A stretch of DNA of 64,000 nucleotides from Lentzea xinjiangensis (GTDB lineage Bacteria > Actinomycetota > Actinomycetes > Mycobacteriales > Pseudonocardiaceae): positions 248,001 to 312,000 of the forward strand of contig NZ_FOFR01000005.1 in the NCBI RefSeq assembly GCF_900110955.1. Direction: 5' to 3'. The position numbers and the translations under genes were made by a program. The notes beneath the pieces are model-generated. The model saw only the letters and a program-made list of their open reading frames with translations. It made no database searches and was not told the DNA's origin. This document shows positions 33,766 through 42,532 of the stretch, piece by piece (the first letter of the stretch is position 1; each line of letters starts with the position of its first letter).

Positions 33766-34706
33766 AGCCGGTCGCCAGCGTCTCGCTGGACCTCGACAAC
33801 CTCTGGGCCTACCTCAGGACGCACGGCGACCCCGGGTGGGAGCACCTGCCGAGCTTCCTGCCGTCCGCGGTGCCGAGGCTGCTCGACGTCTTCGGCGAAC
33901 AAGGCCTGACCACCACGGTCTTCGTCGTCGGGGCGGACGCCGAGCGCGACGACGGCGCCGCGGCGGTCGCGGCGATCACCGCCGCCGGGCACGAGGTGGC
34001 CAACCACTCCTTCTGGCACCGGCCCTGGCTGCACCGGTACCCGGAGGCGGAGCTCGAAGCCGAGGTGGCGCGCGCGGAAGAGGCGATCACGGCCGCCGGC
34101 GCACCGCGCCCCACCGGGTTCCGCGGTCCCGGCTACAGCGTCACGCCCGGACTGCTCGACGTCCTCACCCGGCGCGGATACCGCTACGACGCCAGCGTTC
34201 TGCCCACGTGGATCGGCCCGCTCGCCCGCGCCTACCACAACCGGACCGCGGGCTCGACCGACGGCGGGGCCGACCTGTTCGGCGGCTTCGGCAGGGTCAG
34301 GGGCCCCAACGACGCCTACCGCTGGCGCGACAACGGCCTGGTCGAGCTGCCGGTGACGACGATGCCGCTGCTGCGGGTGCCCATCCACGGCGCCTACCTC
34401 CTGCAGCTGCACCAGCTCTCACCACGGCTCGCCCGCGGCTACTTCCGCACGGCGTTGCGGTTGTGCCGCGCCCGCGCCGTTTCCCCGTCGGTCCTGCTGC
34501 ACCCGACCGACGTGCTCACCGCCGCCGAGGCACCGGGCATGGAGTTCTTCCCCGGCATGGCCGTGCCGGGCCGGGAGAAGGTCGCGCTGCTGGGCTGGGT
34601 GCTGTCGTCGCTGCGCGAGCACTTCGACGTCGTCGGCACCGGCGAGCACGTCACCCGCGTCGCGGCGACCGGGTTGCGCGAACGGGATCCGGTCACATGT
34701 GGCTGA
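33762..34706 (+). CDS. Polysaccharide deacetylase (NodB/CE4 family)
   Basis: 314-residue enzyme predicted to remove N- or O-acetyl groups from a polysaccharide. Motif 1 is VSLDLDNLW (Asp pair near residues 10-12), motif 2 NHSFWHR near 85-91 (the H-S-x-x-H metal site), motif 3 GFRGPGYS near 115, and a later SVLLHPTD with the His motif. No signal peptide is seen, so it may act in the cytoplasm on a lipid-linked intermediate or be exported another way. The GTG start overlaps the stop of the preceding permease gene. The polymer presumably contains N-acetylated sugars, in line with the epimerase at the cluster border. Confidence 0.9.
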   Translation: MKPVASVSLDLDNLWAYLRTHGDPGWEHLPSFLPSAVPRLLDVFGEQGLTTTVFVVGADAERDDGAAAVAAITAAGHEVANHSFWHRPWLHRYPEAELEAEVARAEEAITAAGAPRPTGFRGPGYSVTPGLLDVLTRRGYRYDASVLPTWIGPLARAYHNRTAGSTDGGADLFGGFGRVRGPNDAYRWRDNGLVELPVTTMPLLRVPIHGAYLLQLHQLSPRLARGYFRTALRLCRARAVSPSVLLHPTDVLTAAEAPGMEFFPGMAVPGREKVALLGWVLSSLREHFDVVGTGEHVTRVAATGLRERDPVTCG

Positions 34707-35872
34707 CGGCCGCGCTGCGCGTCCTGGCCTGCGCCGCGGTGGGGCTGGCCCCGCTGGAGGGCTACCTGCTGCAACTGCACGGCCAGTTGGCGAAAGTCGT
34801 GCCTGCGGCGCTGATCGCCGCCTGGGTGGTCTCGCTCGTGCGGCACCGCAGACTGCCCGCGCCGCACCCGCTGCACCTCCTGATCGCGCTGCTGGCGGTG
34901 GTCCTGCTCGCCACGTCCGCAGTGCACTCCGCCGAGCCGTTCACCCTCGAGTACCTGGTGCGGTGGGTGCCGTTCCTGGTGATCACGGTCGTCCTCGCCG
35001 ACGTCGCCGCGCGCGAGGTCCCGGTCTGGGCCCTGCTCGCCTGCGCGGTCGGTGGCGCCGTGCTGGCGGCGACCGGCGGGCTGCTCAGCGTCCTCGGCGG
35101 GCAGCCGCGCGCGACCGGGCCGCTGGAGGATCCCAACGACCTGGCGTTCTTCCTCGTGGCGGCGCTGCCGCTGCTGGTCGCGCTGCCGGTGGGGGGCCGG
35201 TCGCGGATGCTGTTGTTGTTGCCCGGCGCCGTCCTGGTGGCCGGTGCGGCGGCGACGTTCTCCCGCGGTGGTGGCATCGCGCTGGCCTGCGCGCTGGTGT
35301 GGCTGGTCGCCCGGCGCGGCATCCCGGTCCGGGCGGTGGTGGTCACCGCCGCGGTGACCGGGGTGGCGGCGCTGGTGTTCGCCCAGGCCGCTCAGGCGGA
35401 GCTCGCGCGGGCGGTGCAGGAGAAGAGCCACATCGCGGGCACCAACGCCGACACCAGGGTGCTGCGCTGGCAGGCGGCCGCGCGGATGCTGGCCGACGAC
35501 CCGCTGCTCGGGGTCGGGCCCGGCGGCTTCCGCCAGGGCTACGCCGCGGCCTCGCGCAACGCGGAGGTCGACGAGCAGACCCCGGTGGCGCACAACCTGT
35601 TCCTCGAAGTGGCCGCGGAGCTCGGGGTGACCGGCTTCGCGGTGCTCATCGGCCTGGTCGCGCTCGGGTTCGTCGCGGGTGAACGGGCCGTGCGCCGCGG
35701 CGGCGACCGGCGCGAGCCGGTGGCCGTCCAGGCCGCGCTGATCGCCGTGCTGGTCGCGTCGGTCTTCCTGTCCGAGCAGTACTACCTGCCCCTGTGGTCG
35801 CTCGTCGCCGTCGCCGTCGCGATCGAGCAGCGAGCCCTGAAGGAGAGTGGCCGATGCGCGTCCTCCACGTGA
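34697..35872 (+). CDS. O-antigen ligase/polymerase-like membrane protein (Wzy/WaaL type)
   Basis: 391 residues with about ten to twelve membrane helices and a large loop near 240-300 containing GTNADTRVLRWQAAARMLADDPLLGVGPGGF. That loop is the typical Wzy_C signature, with an H-N pair in VAHNLFLEVAAELG soon after. Such proteins polymerise lipid-linked repeat units or ligate the finished chain. Length matches the family. The ATG at 34697 lies inside the end of the deacetylase gene, and its own 3' end overlaps the next glycosyltransferase by 19 bases. With a flippase and a chain-length protein nearby, I favour the polymerase (Wzy) role. Confidence 0.87.
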   Translation: MWLTAALRVLACAAVGLAPLEGYLLQLHGQLAKVVPAALIAAWVVSLVRHRRLPAPHPLHLLIALLAVVLLATSAVHSAEPFTLEYLVRWVPFLVITVVLADVAAREVPVWALLACAVGGAVLAATGGLLSVLGGQPRATGPLEDPNDLAFFLVAALPLLVALPVGGRSRMLLLLPGAVLVAGAAATFSRGGGIALACALVWLVARRGIPVRAVVVTAAVTGVAALVFAQAAQAELARAVQEKSHIAGTNADTRVLRWQAAARMLADDPLLGVGPGGFRQGYAAASRNAEVDEQTPVAHNLFLEVAAELGVTGFAVLIGLVALGFVAGERAVRRGGDRREPVAVQAALIAVLVASVFLSEQYYLPLWSLVAVAVAIEQRALKESGRCASST

Positions 35873-36894
35873 TCAGCGAGATGGGCTCCGGTGGCGCGGA
35901 GGCGCTCGTCGCCGGCATGGCGAGGGCGGGCGGTGACGTCGGCTGGGAGTCCGCGGTGGCCAGCGGGGGCGGTTTCCGCGCCGAGGCGTTGCGGCGGGAC
36001 GGGGTGCCCGTGTTCGACGTGCCGCCGGCCCGCAGGTCGCCGGCCGGCGTGCTGCGCGCGGCGTGGGCGACGCGGAGGGCCGTGCGCCGGTTCCGGCCCG
36101 ATGTCGTGCTGGCGCACAACGTCTCCGCCAGCCTGGTCGCGAGGATCGCGGCGCCGCGGCGGCCGCTGGTGACGGTGTTCCACGGCGTCGCCGCGGCCGA
36201 CGTGCCCGGTGCCGTCCGGGTCCTGCGCCGGGTCTCGGACACCGTCGTCGCCGTGGCGGCCGCCGCGCGGGAGCGGTTGCACGACACCGGTCTCACCTCG
36301 GTGGTCGTGATCCCCAACGCGGTCTTCCCCGAACCCGCCCGCACCGACCGCGCGACCGTGCGGGCGGCGCTCGGCACGCCGCCCCACGTGCCGGTCGCGC
36401 TGTGCCCGGCCCGGCTCGAACCGCAGAAGCGCCACGACGTGCTGCTCGACGCCTGGGGCCTGGTCCCCGGCGAGGCCGAGCTGTGGCTCGCGGGTGACGG
36501 CAGCCAGCGCGCCGCGCTGGAGGAACGCGCCCGCGGGCTCTCCGGCGTGCGGTTCCTGGGTACCCGCACCGACGTGCGCGACCTGCTGGAGGCCGCGGAC
36601 GTCACGGTGCTGACCAGCGACTGGGAGGGCATGCCGATCGCGCTGCTCGAGTCGCTGGCCGCGCACCGCCCGGTGGTCGCGTCCGATGTGGACGGTGTAC
36701 GCGAGGTCCTGGCGGGTGGTGGCGGGGTGCTGGTGCCGCGCCGCAGCCCCGGGCAGACCGCCAAGGCGCTGCGCGGCTTGCTGAGCTCCCCCACCGCGCG
36801 TTCGGTCGCCGCGTCCCGTGACGACGGACCGGGCGCGCACGCGTTGATGAAGTCCTACGACGAGCTGCTTCGTACCGTCCTGGAGGGACGATGA
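35854..36894 (+). CDS. Glycosyltransferase, GT-B fold, family 4-like
   Basis: 346-residue glycosyltransferase. The N-terminal acceptor half begins RVLHVISEMGSGGAEALVAGM. The donor half has LCPARLEPQKRHDVLLDAW, LWLAGDGSQRAAL and VTVLTSDWEGMPIALLESLAAHRPVVASDVDGVRE, where the E-x7-E motif binds the nucleotide sugar. ATG at 35854 is chosen because AAGGAGAG precedes it; the longer frame upstream reads from the ligase gene. No membrane anchor is seen. The sugar cannot be told from sequence. Confidence 0.92.
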   Translation: MRVLHVISEMGSGGAEALVAGMARAGGDVGWESAVASGGGFRAEALRRDGVPVFDVPPARRSPAGVLRAAWATRRAVRRFRPDVVLAHNVSASLVARIAAPRRPLVTVFHGVAAADVPGAVRVLRRVSDTVVAVAAAARERLHDTGLTSVVVIPNAVFPEPARTDRATVRAALGTPPHVPVALCPARLEPQKRHDVLLDAWGLVPGEAELWLAGDGSQRAALEERARGLSGVRFLGTRTDVRDLLEAADVTVLTSDWEGMPIALLESLAAHRPVVASDVDGVREVLAGGGGVLVPRRSPGQTAKALRGLLSSPTARSVAASRDDGPGAHALMKSYDELLRTVLEGR

Positions 36895-37733
36895 GGGTTC
36901 CCAGAGCTGTGCTGGAGGGGGTGCTGGCCGCGGTGGTGGCCGGTGCGCTCGTGCTGCTGGCGGTCGCCTGGCGCGACGGCGAGAGCGAGGGCAGGATCGC
37001 CCTGCTGGCCACACCGTCCACACCGGACAGCACCCAGTTCGGCGAGGTGACCTCGCTCGCCGCCCCCGCGGTGGTGCAGCTGGTGCGCAGCCCGTCGGTG
37101 CTGGACGCGGCGGCGAAGGCGGCGGGCACGTCGCCGGAGCGCATGGCCGGTGCCATCGCGGTCGAGCTGGTGCCGGCGTCCGGCGTCGCGCGGCTCACCG
37201 TGCGCGCGGACTCGGCCGAGCACGCGGCCACGGCGGTGACCGCCGTGGCCAAGGCCGTGATCGAGGCCGACCTGCTCGCGCCCGCCGCGCGGTTCCGGCT
37301 GGTCGACGACCGTCCCGAGACCGCGACGGTGACGCCGGACTGGCGGCTCGCCACCGGGCTCGCGCTGGTCGCGGCGGTGATCGCCGGAGTGGCCGTCGCG
37401 GCGCTGCGGCAGTTGCGCGGCAACGTCGCCGGACCCGCGCTCGCGGGCATCGGGCACCCGGTCGTCGTCGCGCACGACGGCGATCCCGGGCTCACCGAGC
37501 GGCTCACGGCGTTGTGCCTCGCGGCGGCACGCCCGGTGCGGGTGCTGCCGATCAGCCCGTCGCTCGCCGAACGGGCGGAGGAGCTCGCGCGGGCACTGCC
37601 GGACAAGGCTTCCGAGCCGGGGGACGGCACGGCGGTGATCGCGGTCGCCGAGAACCACCGGCGCACCGACCTCGCCACCGCTCTCGCGGTGCTGCCCACC
37701 TCGTCCGTGGTCGTGGCGGTGGTGCTGGCGTGA
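36891..37733 (+). CDS. Wzz-like chain-length/co-polymerase membrane protein
   Basis: 280 residues with two membrane helices (about 8-28 and 150-172) flanking an extracytoplasmic region of about 120 residues. This is the layout of polysaccharide co-polymerases that set chain length. The C-terminal cytoplasmic part (about 185-280) resembles the fold of BY-kinases that are often fused here, with hydrophobic strands such as HPVVVAHDGDPG and GTAVIAVAEN. It lacks a P-loop and is probably inactive. The ATG overlaps the preceding glycosyltransferase stop, and the stop overlaps the next gene (GTGA). The assignment rests on topology and context more than on sequence motifs. Confidence 0.7.
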   Translation: MRVPRAVLEGVLAAVVAGALVLLAVAWRDGESEGRIALLATPSTPDSTQFGEVTSLAAPAVVQLVRSPSVLDAAAKAAGTSPERMAGAIAVELVPASGVARLTVRADSAEHAATAVTAVAKAVIEADLLAPAARFRLVDDRPETATVTPDWRLATGLALVAAVIAGVAVAALRQLRGNVAGPALAGIGHPVVVAHDGDPGLTERLTALCLAAARPVRVLPISPSLAERAEELARALPDKASEPGDGTAVIAVAENHRRTDLATALAVLPTSSVVVAVVLA

Positions 37734-38980
37734 TCACCACGACGAACCGGGCCGGTCTGGCCAGGGCGGTCCTCGTCGCGCTGGTGGCGCTCGCCGGAGC
37801 GGCCAGCGCCTTCCGCGCGTTGCGGCCGTCGTGGGAGGTGCCGTTGCCGACCGAGGAGAACCTGCCGGAGGAACGCATGCAGGACTTCCGCGACGCGCTG
37901 TACTTCCCGATCCGCGAGTTCCTGGGCGGCGGCAACCCGTACGACCCCGCCGTGATGTTCGCGCACTGGCCCGTGCGGCAGAACTTCAACCTCTACCAGC
38001 CCTACCACCTGGTGCTGCACCTGCCGTTCGCGCTGCCGGACTACCGGGTGGGCGCCGTCGCGTTCGCGCTGGCCTGCCTGGTGCTGCTGGTGGTCCTCTC
38101 GGTGATGGCCGCCGGCCGGGCACGCCTGCCGCTGGTCGCGGGCACCGTCGTGATCGGCACCCTGCTGGTGACGAGCCAGGTCGGCAAGGCGCAGATGTAC
38201 ATCGGCCAGGTCAACCCGCTGGTCGCGGTCAGCGTGGCCGGGGCGCTGGTGCTGCGGGAGTCGAACCCGAGGTGGGCGAGCGCGGCGCTCGCCCTCGCCT
38301 GGCTCAAGCCCCAGTTCGGGCTGCCGCTGGCCCTGCTGCTGTTCGTGCGCGGGAACCGGCGGGTCGCGCTCACGGGCACCGCCATCGCCGCCGCGGCGAG
38401 CCTGCCGGTGGCCGCGCTGCTCGTCGTGCGCGGCGGTGGGATCGGCGAGTTCGTGGCGGTGATCTCGCGCAACCTGGAGTGGGCCGCCGCCACGGGGTAC
38501 GGCGCGGTCGACTCGATGACGGCCCAGCGCATCGACCTCCCGGCGGTCTTCTTCCGCACCACCGGATGGCTCCCTCCCGCGGCGGAACTGCTGGCGCTGT
38601 GCGGTGTTCTCGCCGTGACCGCGCTGCTGGCCCGCAGGCTGGACCGGCACGAGGGCGGCTCGGAGGTCGCGGACGTGGTGAGCTGCCTCGGCATCGTCGT
38701 CGCGCTCGTGCACCAGCCCGGCGACGTGCTGATCGCGGTTCCCGCCCTCGTCGCCCTGGCCGTCCTGTGCTGGCGGCGCCGGGCGGAGGCCCACTGGCGG
38801 TGGGCCGGATGCGCGGTCCTGCTGCTCGCGGTTCCGTTCGCCCACCTGCACTTCGTCGACACGGCCGTGAGAAGCCTCTTCGGGGCACGGGCGAGCGTCA
38901 CCCTCGACGGACTGGCGGTCGTCGCGGCCTGGCTGGTGCTGGTGGTGTTCGCGGTGCGGCACACCCGGCGCGCCACATGA
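37730..38980 (+). CDS. Polytopic glycosyltransferase, GT87/GT-C-like
   Basis: 416-residue protein with about ten membrane helices. The extracytoplasmic loop near 40-85 carries acidic residues and GGNPYDPAVMFAHWPVRQNFN, and later LAWLKPQFGLPLALLL. That K-P-Q/L-K-P signature is typical of mycobacterial-type polyprenyl-phosphate-mannose-dependent alpha-mannosyltransferases (GT87, DUF2029). It probably adds a sugar from a polyprenyl-phosphate donor on the outer face of the membrane. The start is the GTG overlapping the previous stop. Donor and acceptor are not known. Confidence 0.8.
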   Translation: MITTTNRAGLARAVLVALVALAGAASAFRALRPSWEVPLPTEENLPEERMQDFRDALYFPIREFLGGGNPYDPAVMFAHWPVRQNFNLYQPYHLVLHLPFALPDYRVGAVAFALACLVLLVVLSVMAAGRARLPLVAGTVVIGTLLVTSQVGKAQMYIGQVNPLVAVSVAGALVLRESNPRWASAALALAWLKPQFGLPLALLLFVRGNRRVALTGTAIAAAASLPVAALLVVRGGGIGEFVAVISRNLEWAAATGYGAVDSMTAQRIDLPAVFFRTTGWLPPAAELLALCGVLAVTALLARRLDRHEGGSEVADVVSCLGIVVALVHQPGDVLIAVPALVALAVLCWRRRAEAHWRWAGCAVLLLAVPFAHLHFVDTAVRSLFGARASVTLDGLAVVAAWLVLVVFAVRHTRRAT

Positions 38981-40377
38981 CAGACGTGGCGGTGCGGGGG
39001 TCGCTGTGGCTCTTCGCGGTCAACCTGGTGAGCAAGAGCAGCCAGGTCGTGGTGACCCTCGCGCTCGCGGTGTTCCTCACCGAAGCCGACCTCGGCGCGG
39101 TGGCCCTGGTCGTGTCGGTGGTCAACATCGGCCAGGTCGTCCAGGCGATGGGCGTCTACGACGTCGTCAGCCGCACCGCTCTCGACCCGGCGCGCACGGC
39201 GGGCACGGTGCTCACGATGAGCGTCACGGCCGGTGCGGTGCTCGCCGTCGTGGTGATCGCCGCCGCGCACCCGATCGCCACCGCCCTCGGCGCCCCCGAG
39301 GCCGCCGGGATGCTGCGGCTCGCGGCGCTCACCCTGCCGTTCACGGCGGCGGGCGGCGTGCAGATGGCGTTGATGCACCGCGACCTCGACTTCCGGCGCC
39401 GGATGCTGCCCGACGCCGGCGGCATGCTGCTCGGGGCCGTGGTGACCGTGGCGCTGGCCGCGCGGGGCACCGGTCCCTCGGCGCTGGTGGCCGGTCTGCT
39501 GTGCACGGCGGTGGCGCAACCGGTGCTGGCGGCCGTCGCCGGGGCGCGGATCCGCCCGGCCTGGGACCGCACCGCAGCGGCGGAGGCCTCGTCCTGGATC
39601 GCCGTCGTCGGGCCGGGCGCCCTCATCGCCGTGCTGCTGATCAACGTCGACTACCTCGCGATCGGGCACGTGCTCGGCCCCGAGGCCGTCGGCGGCTACT
39701 CGCTCGCGTTCCGGATCGCCTGGGTGCCGTACATCGTGGTCGCGGTCGTGCTCGGCGGAGTGCTCTTCCCGATCTGCGCCGAGCTGGTCCGGAGTGGACG
39801 GACGGACCGGCTGCCCGCGACCCTGCACCGGTTCACCGTCGCGACCCTCGTGGTCACCGGTGGCCTGTACGTCGTCGTCGCCCTGCTGGCGGACGGTGTC
39901 GTAGTGCTCGGCGAGCAGTGGGCGCGCGCGGCGCCGGTCCTGGTCCTGCTGTGCGGCTACGGGTTCGGGCTGGGCCTGCTGCACGTCTGGTACCAGGTGA
40001 TCAGGGCGGCCGGGCACGCCCGGCAGTACCTCGCCCTCGAAACCGTGCACCTCGTGGCGCTGCTGACGGCGCTGGTGTTCACCACCGAGCAGGGCGTGGT
40101 GGCGGTCGCGATCACCCAGGTGGCCGTGGTGTGGCTGCTCGTCCCGCTGACGTGGCTGGTGCTGGCCCGCAACGGTCTCGCGTTCCCCCTGCCGGTCCGC
40201 GCGCTCGCCGCGGTGGCCGCCGGCGGGCTCCTCTGCCTCGGGCTGAGCACCGTGCTGCCCGGGAGCACCGGTGTGGCCGGCCTCATCGCCACCGGATCGG
40301 CGCTGGCCGCCGCCTACTGCGCGGTCGCCCTGCCGCCGACCCGCACCGTCCTCATCGGACTCAAGGAGCGCGCGTGA
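38977..40377 (+). CDS. Oligosaccharide flippase (Wzx/MOP family)
   Basis: 466 residues with about 12-14 hydrophobic helices. The beginning (VRGSLWLFAVNLVSKSSQVVVTLALAVFLTEADLGAVAL, given here only for residues about 5-45) and the repeated amphipathic pattern fit Wzx-type polysaccharide exporters of the MOP superfamily. It should flip undecaprenyl-linked repeat units to the outer face. The ATG overlaps the stop of the GT87-like gene, and the stop overlaps the next glycosyltransferase start (GTGA). It is the central transport component of the cluster. Confidence 0.9.
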   Translation: MTDVAVRGSLWLFAVNLVSKSSQVVVTLALAVFLTEADLGAVALVVSVVNIGQVVQAMGVYDVVSRTALDPARTAGTVLTMSVTAGAVLAVVVIAAAHPIATALGAPEAAGMLRLAALTLPFTAAGGVQMALMHRDLDFRRRMLPDAGGMLLGAVVTVALAARGTGPSALVAGLLCTAVAQPVLAAVAGARIRPAWDRTAAAEASSWIAVVGPGALIAVLLINVDYLAIGHVLGPEAVGGYSLAFRIAWVPYIVVAVVLGGVLFPICAELVRSGRTDRLPATLHRFTVATLVVTGGLYVVVALLADGVVVLGEQWARAAPVLVLLCGYGFGLGLLHVWYQVIRAAGHARQYLALETVHLVALLTALVFTTEQGVVAVAITQVAVVWLLVPLTWLVLARNGLAFPLPVRALAAVAAGGLLCLGLSTVLPGSTGVAGLIATGSALAAAYCAVALPPTRTVLIGLKERA

Positions 40378-41438
40378 AGGTCGTGCACGTGACCCAGCCG
40401 GTCGAGGCCGGGGTCGCCGCCGTGGTGCTGGACCTGGCCCGCGCGCAGCGGCGGCGCGGCTGGGACGTCACCATCGCCTGCCCGCCGGGCCGGCTCGCCG
40501 ACGAGGCGGGGGCTGCCGGAATCCCCGTGCGGTCCTGGCTGGCGACGCGCTCCCCCGGCCCCCGCACCGCCCTGGAGCTGCTGGCGCTGCGGAAGATCGT
40601 GCGCGCGCTCCAGCCGGACGTCGTGCACCTGCACAGCTCCAAGGCCGGCCTGGGCAGGCTGGTGCTGCGCGGCCGCACGCCCACGCTCTTCCAGCCGCAC
40701 CTGTGGTCGTTCCGCGTCGCCGGCGGCCTGCTGAGCCGCGCCTGCCGGGTCTGGGAGTCGCTGGCCTCGCGCTGGACCCACCTGCTCCTCTGCGTCAGCG
40801 ACGACGAGCTGGCGGTCGGCCGCGCGGCGGGTGTGACCGCGCCGGCCGGGGTCGTCTGCAACGGCGTCGACACGCGACGCCTGCGCCCGCGCCCCAAGGA
40901 GGACGAGACGCCCACAGCGGTGTGCGTCGGCCGGGTGGCCCACCAGAAGGGCCAGGACCTGCTGCTGCGGGCCTGGCCACTGGTGCTCGCCGCGGTGCCG
41001 GACGCGCGGCTGGTGATCGTCGGCGACGGCCCGATGGCCGCGGCGCTGCGAGCCACCGGCCACCCCGCGGTGCACTGGCACGGGCACAGCGACGCCGTCG
41101 ACACCTTCTACGCCGAAGCGGACGTCGTGGTCCTGCCCTCCCGAGCCGAGGGCATGGCCCTGGTGCCGCTGGAGGCGATGGCCTGCGGACGTCCGGTCGT
41201 CGCTTTCGACGTCGAGGGCGTCCGGCAGAGCCTCGGCGACGCGGGCGAGGTCGTGCCCGCGGGCGATGTGAGCGCTCTCGCGCACGCGGTCGCCCTCCGG
41301 CTCGCGGACCCGGAGCTCGCCGCCGCCGAGGGCAAGCGCGGCCGGGTGCGCGCCGAAACCCTGTTCGACCGCGACCGCATGACGGACCAGGTCCTGTCGC
41401 TCACCGCGAAGCTGGTCCCCGAGGGAGGACGACGATGA
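40374..41438 (+). CDS. Glycosyltransferase, GT-B fold, family 4-like
   Basis: 354-residue glycosyltransferase. The N-terminus KVVHVTQPVEAGVAAVVLDLARAQ is typical of the acceptor domain. The donor domain has VCVGRVAHQKGQDLLLRAW, RLVIVGDGPM and ADVVVLPSRAEGMALVPLEAMACGRPVVAFDVEGVRQ (E-x7-E). The GTG start overlaps the flippase stop as GTGA. VVHLHSSKAGLGRLVLRG near 75-95 is the usual acceptor-side loop. Sugar specificity cannot be read from the sequence. Confidence 0.92.
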   Translation: MKVVHVTQPVEAGVAAVVLDLARAQRRRGWDVTIACPPGRLADEAGAAGIPVRSWLATRSPGPRTALELLALRKIVRALQPDVVHLHSSKAGLGRLVLRGRTPTLFQPHLWSFRVAGGLLSRACRVWESLASRWTHLLLCVSDDELAVGRAAGVTAPAGVVCNGVDTRRLRPRPKEDETPTAVCVGRVAHQKGQDLLLRAWPLVLAAVPDARLVIVGDGPMAAALRATGHPAVHWHGHSDAVDTFYAEADVVVLPSRAEGMALVPLEAMACGRPVVAFDVEGVRQSLGDAGEVVPAGDVSALAHAVALRLADPELAAAEGKRGRVRAETLFDRDRMTDQVLSLTAKLVPEGGRR

Positions 41439-42532
41439 CACGGATCGCCTACCTGCTCACCCAGGACAGCGGTGGCCCGGTGGACGTCACCGTCCGCCTC
41501 GCCGCGGCGCTGGCCAAGTCCGGCAGCGCCGACGTGCGCGTCTTCGGCCCGCGCCCCCGGCGGGGCGCCGAGCTGGTCGACCCGTTCTTCGAGGAGATCC
41601 TCGTGCCGCGCAAGGGAGACGTGCGCGCGGCCCGCCAGGCCCGCGCCGCGCTCAGGTCGTGGCGGCCGGACGTGGTGCACGCGCAGGACAGGAGGTCCGG
41701 CCTGGTGAGCGCGGGACTGGCGACCACGGGGACCAGGATCGTGCACACCTACCACGGGGTGCCCGACGACGTGGAGGAGCCGTGGTTCCGCGGGGTGCGG
41801 GGCGCGATGGCGCCGCCCGCGTACACGCGGGCCGTGCTCGCCGCCGACGCCGCCGTGGCCAGGGTCGTGCACCGGACCGTGGTACCCGCCAGGGAGATGG
41901 GGCAGTTCCTGCGCGACCGCCTGTACGTGCCCCCGCACCGCATGACCCACATCGACAACTGCGTCGACGTCGGTGCCGCGGACCCGCCCGCCGGTCCCGT
42001 GCGCAGCCTCGTGTTCGTGGGCCTGCTCGTGGAGCGCAAGGGCCTGCTGACCCTGCTCGACGCGCTCGAGACCACGATGCCGCCGGACGCGACGCTCACG
42101 GTGGTCGGCGACGGTCCTCAGAGGACACAGGCAGAGGGAAGGGCCGCCCGCCGTGGCCTCTCGGCCAGGGTGAGGTTCCTCGGGTTCCGCTCGGACGTCC
42201 CCGAACTGCTGCTCGACCACGACGCCCTGGTCCTGCCGTCCACGATGGAGCAGCAGCCCCTCGTGGTCGCGGAGGCCATGGCGGCGGGCAAACCGGTGGT
42301 CGCGACGGACACCGGCGGCGTGGCGGACATGCTGGGCGTTCCCGGCTCCGACTGCCCGCGCCCCGGTGACGTGGCCTCGCTCGCCGCACGGCTGCGCGAC
42401 CTGTTCGCCGATCCTGACCCCGGCAGCACCGGCCGGAGGCTCGCGACCCGTGCGCGGGAGCGGTTCACCGCCGAGGTGTGCGCCCGGCGGCATCTCGACC
42501 TCTACCGCGCGCTCACGGTTTCGGAGCGTTGA
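41435..42532 (+). CDS. Glycosyltransferase, GT-B fold, family 4-like
   Basis: 365-residue glycosyltransferase, last of the rightward polysaccharide operon. The acceptor half begins RIAYLLTQDSGGPVDVTVRLAAALAKSG and has VVHAQDRRSGLVSA and VHTYHGVPDD. The donor half has VFVGLLVERKGLLTLLDAL, LTVVGDGPQR and DALVLPSTMEQQPLVVAEAMAAGKPVVATDTGGVADM. The ATG overlaps the previous stop (ATGA). Its 3' end overlaps by 20 bases with the end of the convergent glycosidase lipoprotein gene. Confidence 0.92.
   Translation: MTRIAYLLTQDSGGPVDVTVRLAAALAKSGSADVRVFGPRPRRGAELVDPFFEEILVPRKGDVRAARQARAALRSWRPDVVHAQDRRSGLVSAGLATTGTRIVHTYHGVPDDVEEPWFRGVRGAMAPPAYTRAVLAADAAVARVVHRTVVPAREMGQFLRDRLYVPPHRMTHIDNCVDVGAADPPAGPVRSLVFVGLLVERKGLLTLLDALETTMPPDATLTVVGDGPQRTQAEGRAARRGLSARVRFLGFRSDVPELLLDHDALVLPSTMEQQPLVVAEAMAAGKPVVATDTGGVADMLGVPGSDCPRPGDVASLAARLRDLFADPDPGSTGRRLATRARERFTAEVCARRHLDLYRALTVSER

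Noticed and set aside
36891..37733. Active BY-kinase (tyrosine autokinase)
   Set aside because: The C-terminal part lacks a Walker A motif and a Tyr cluster.
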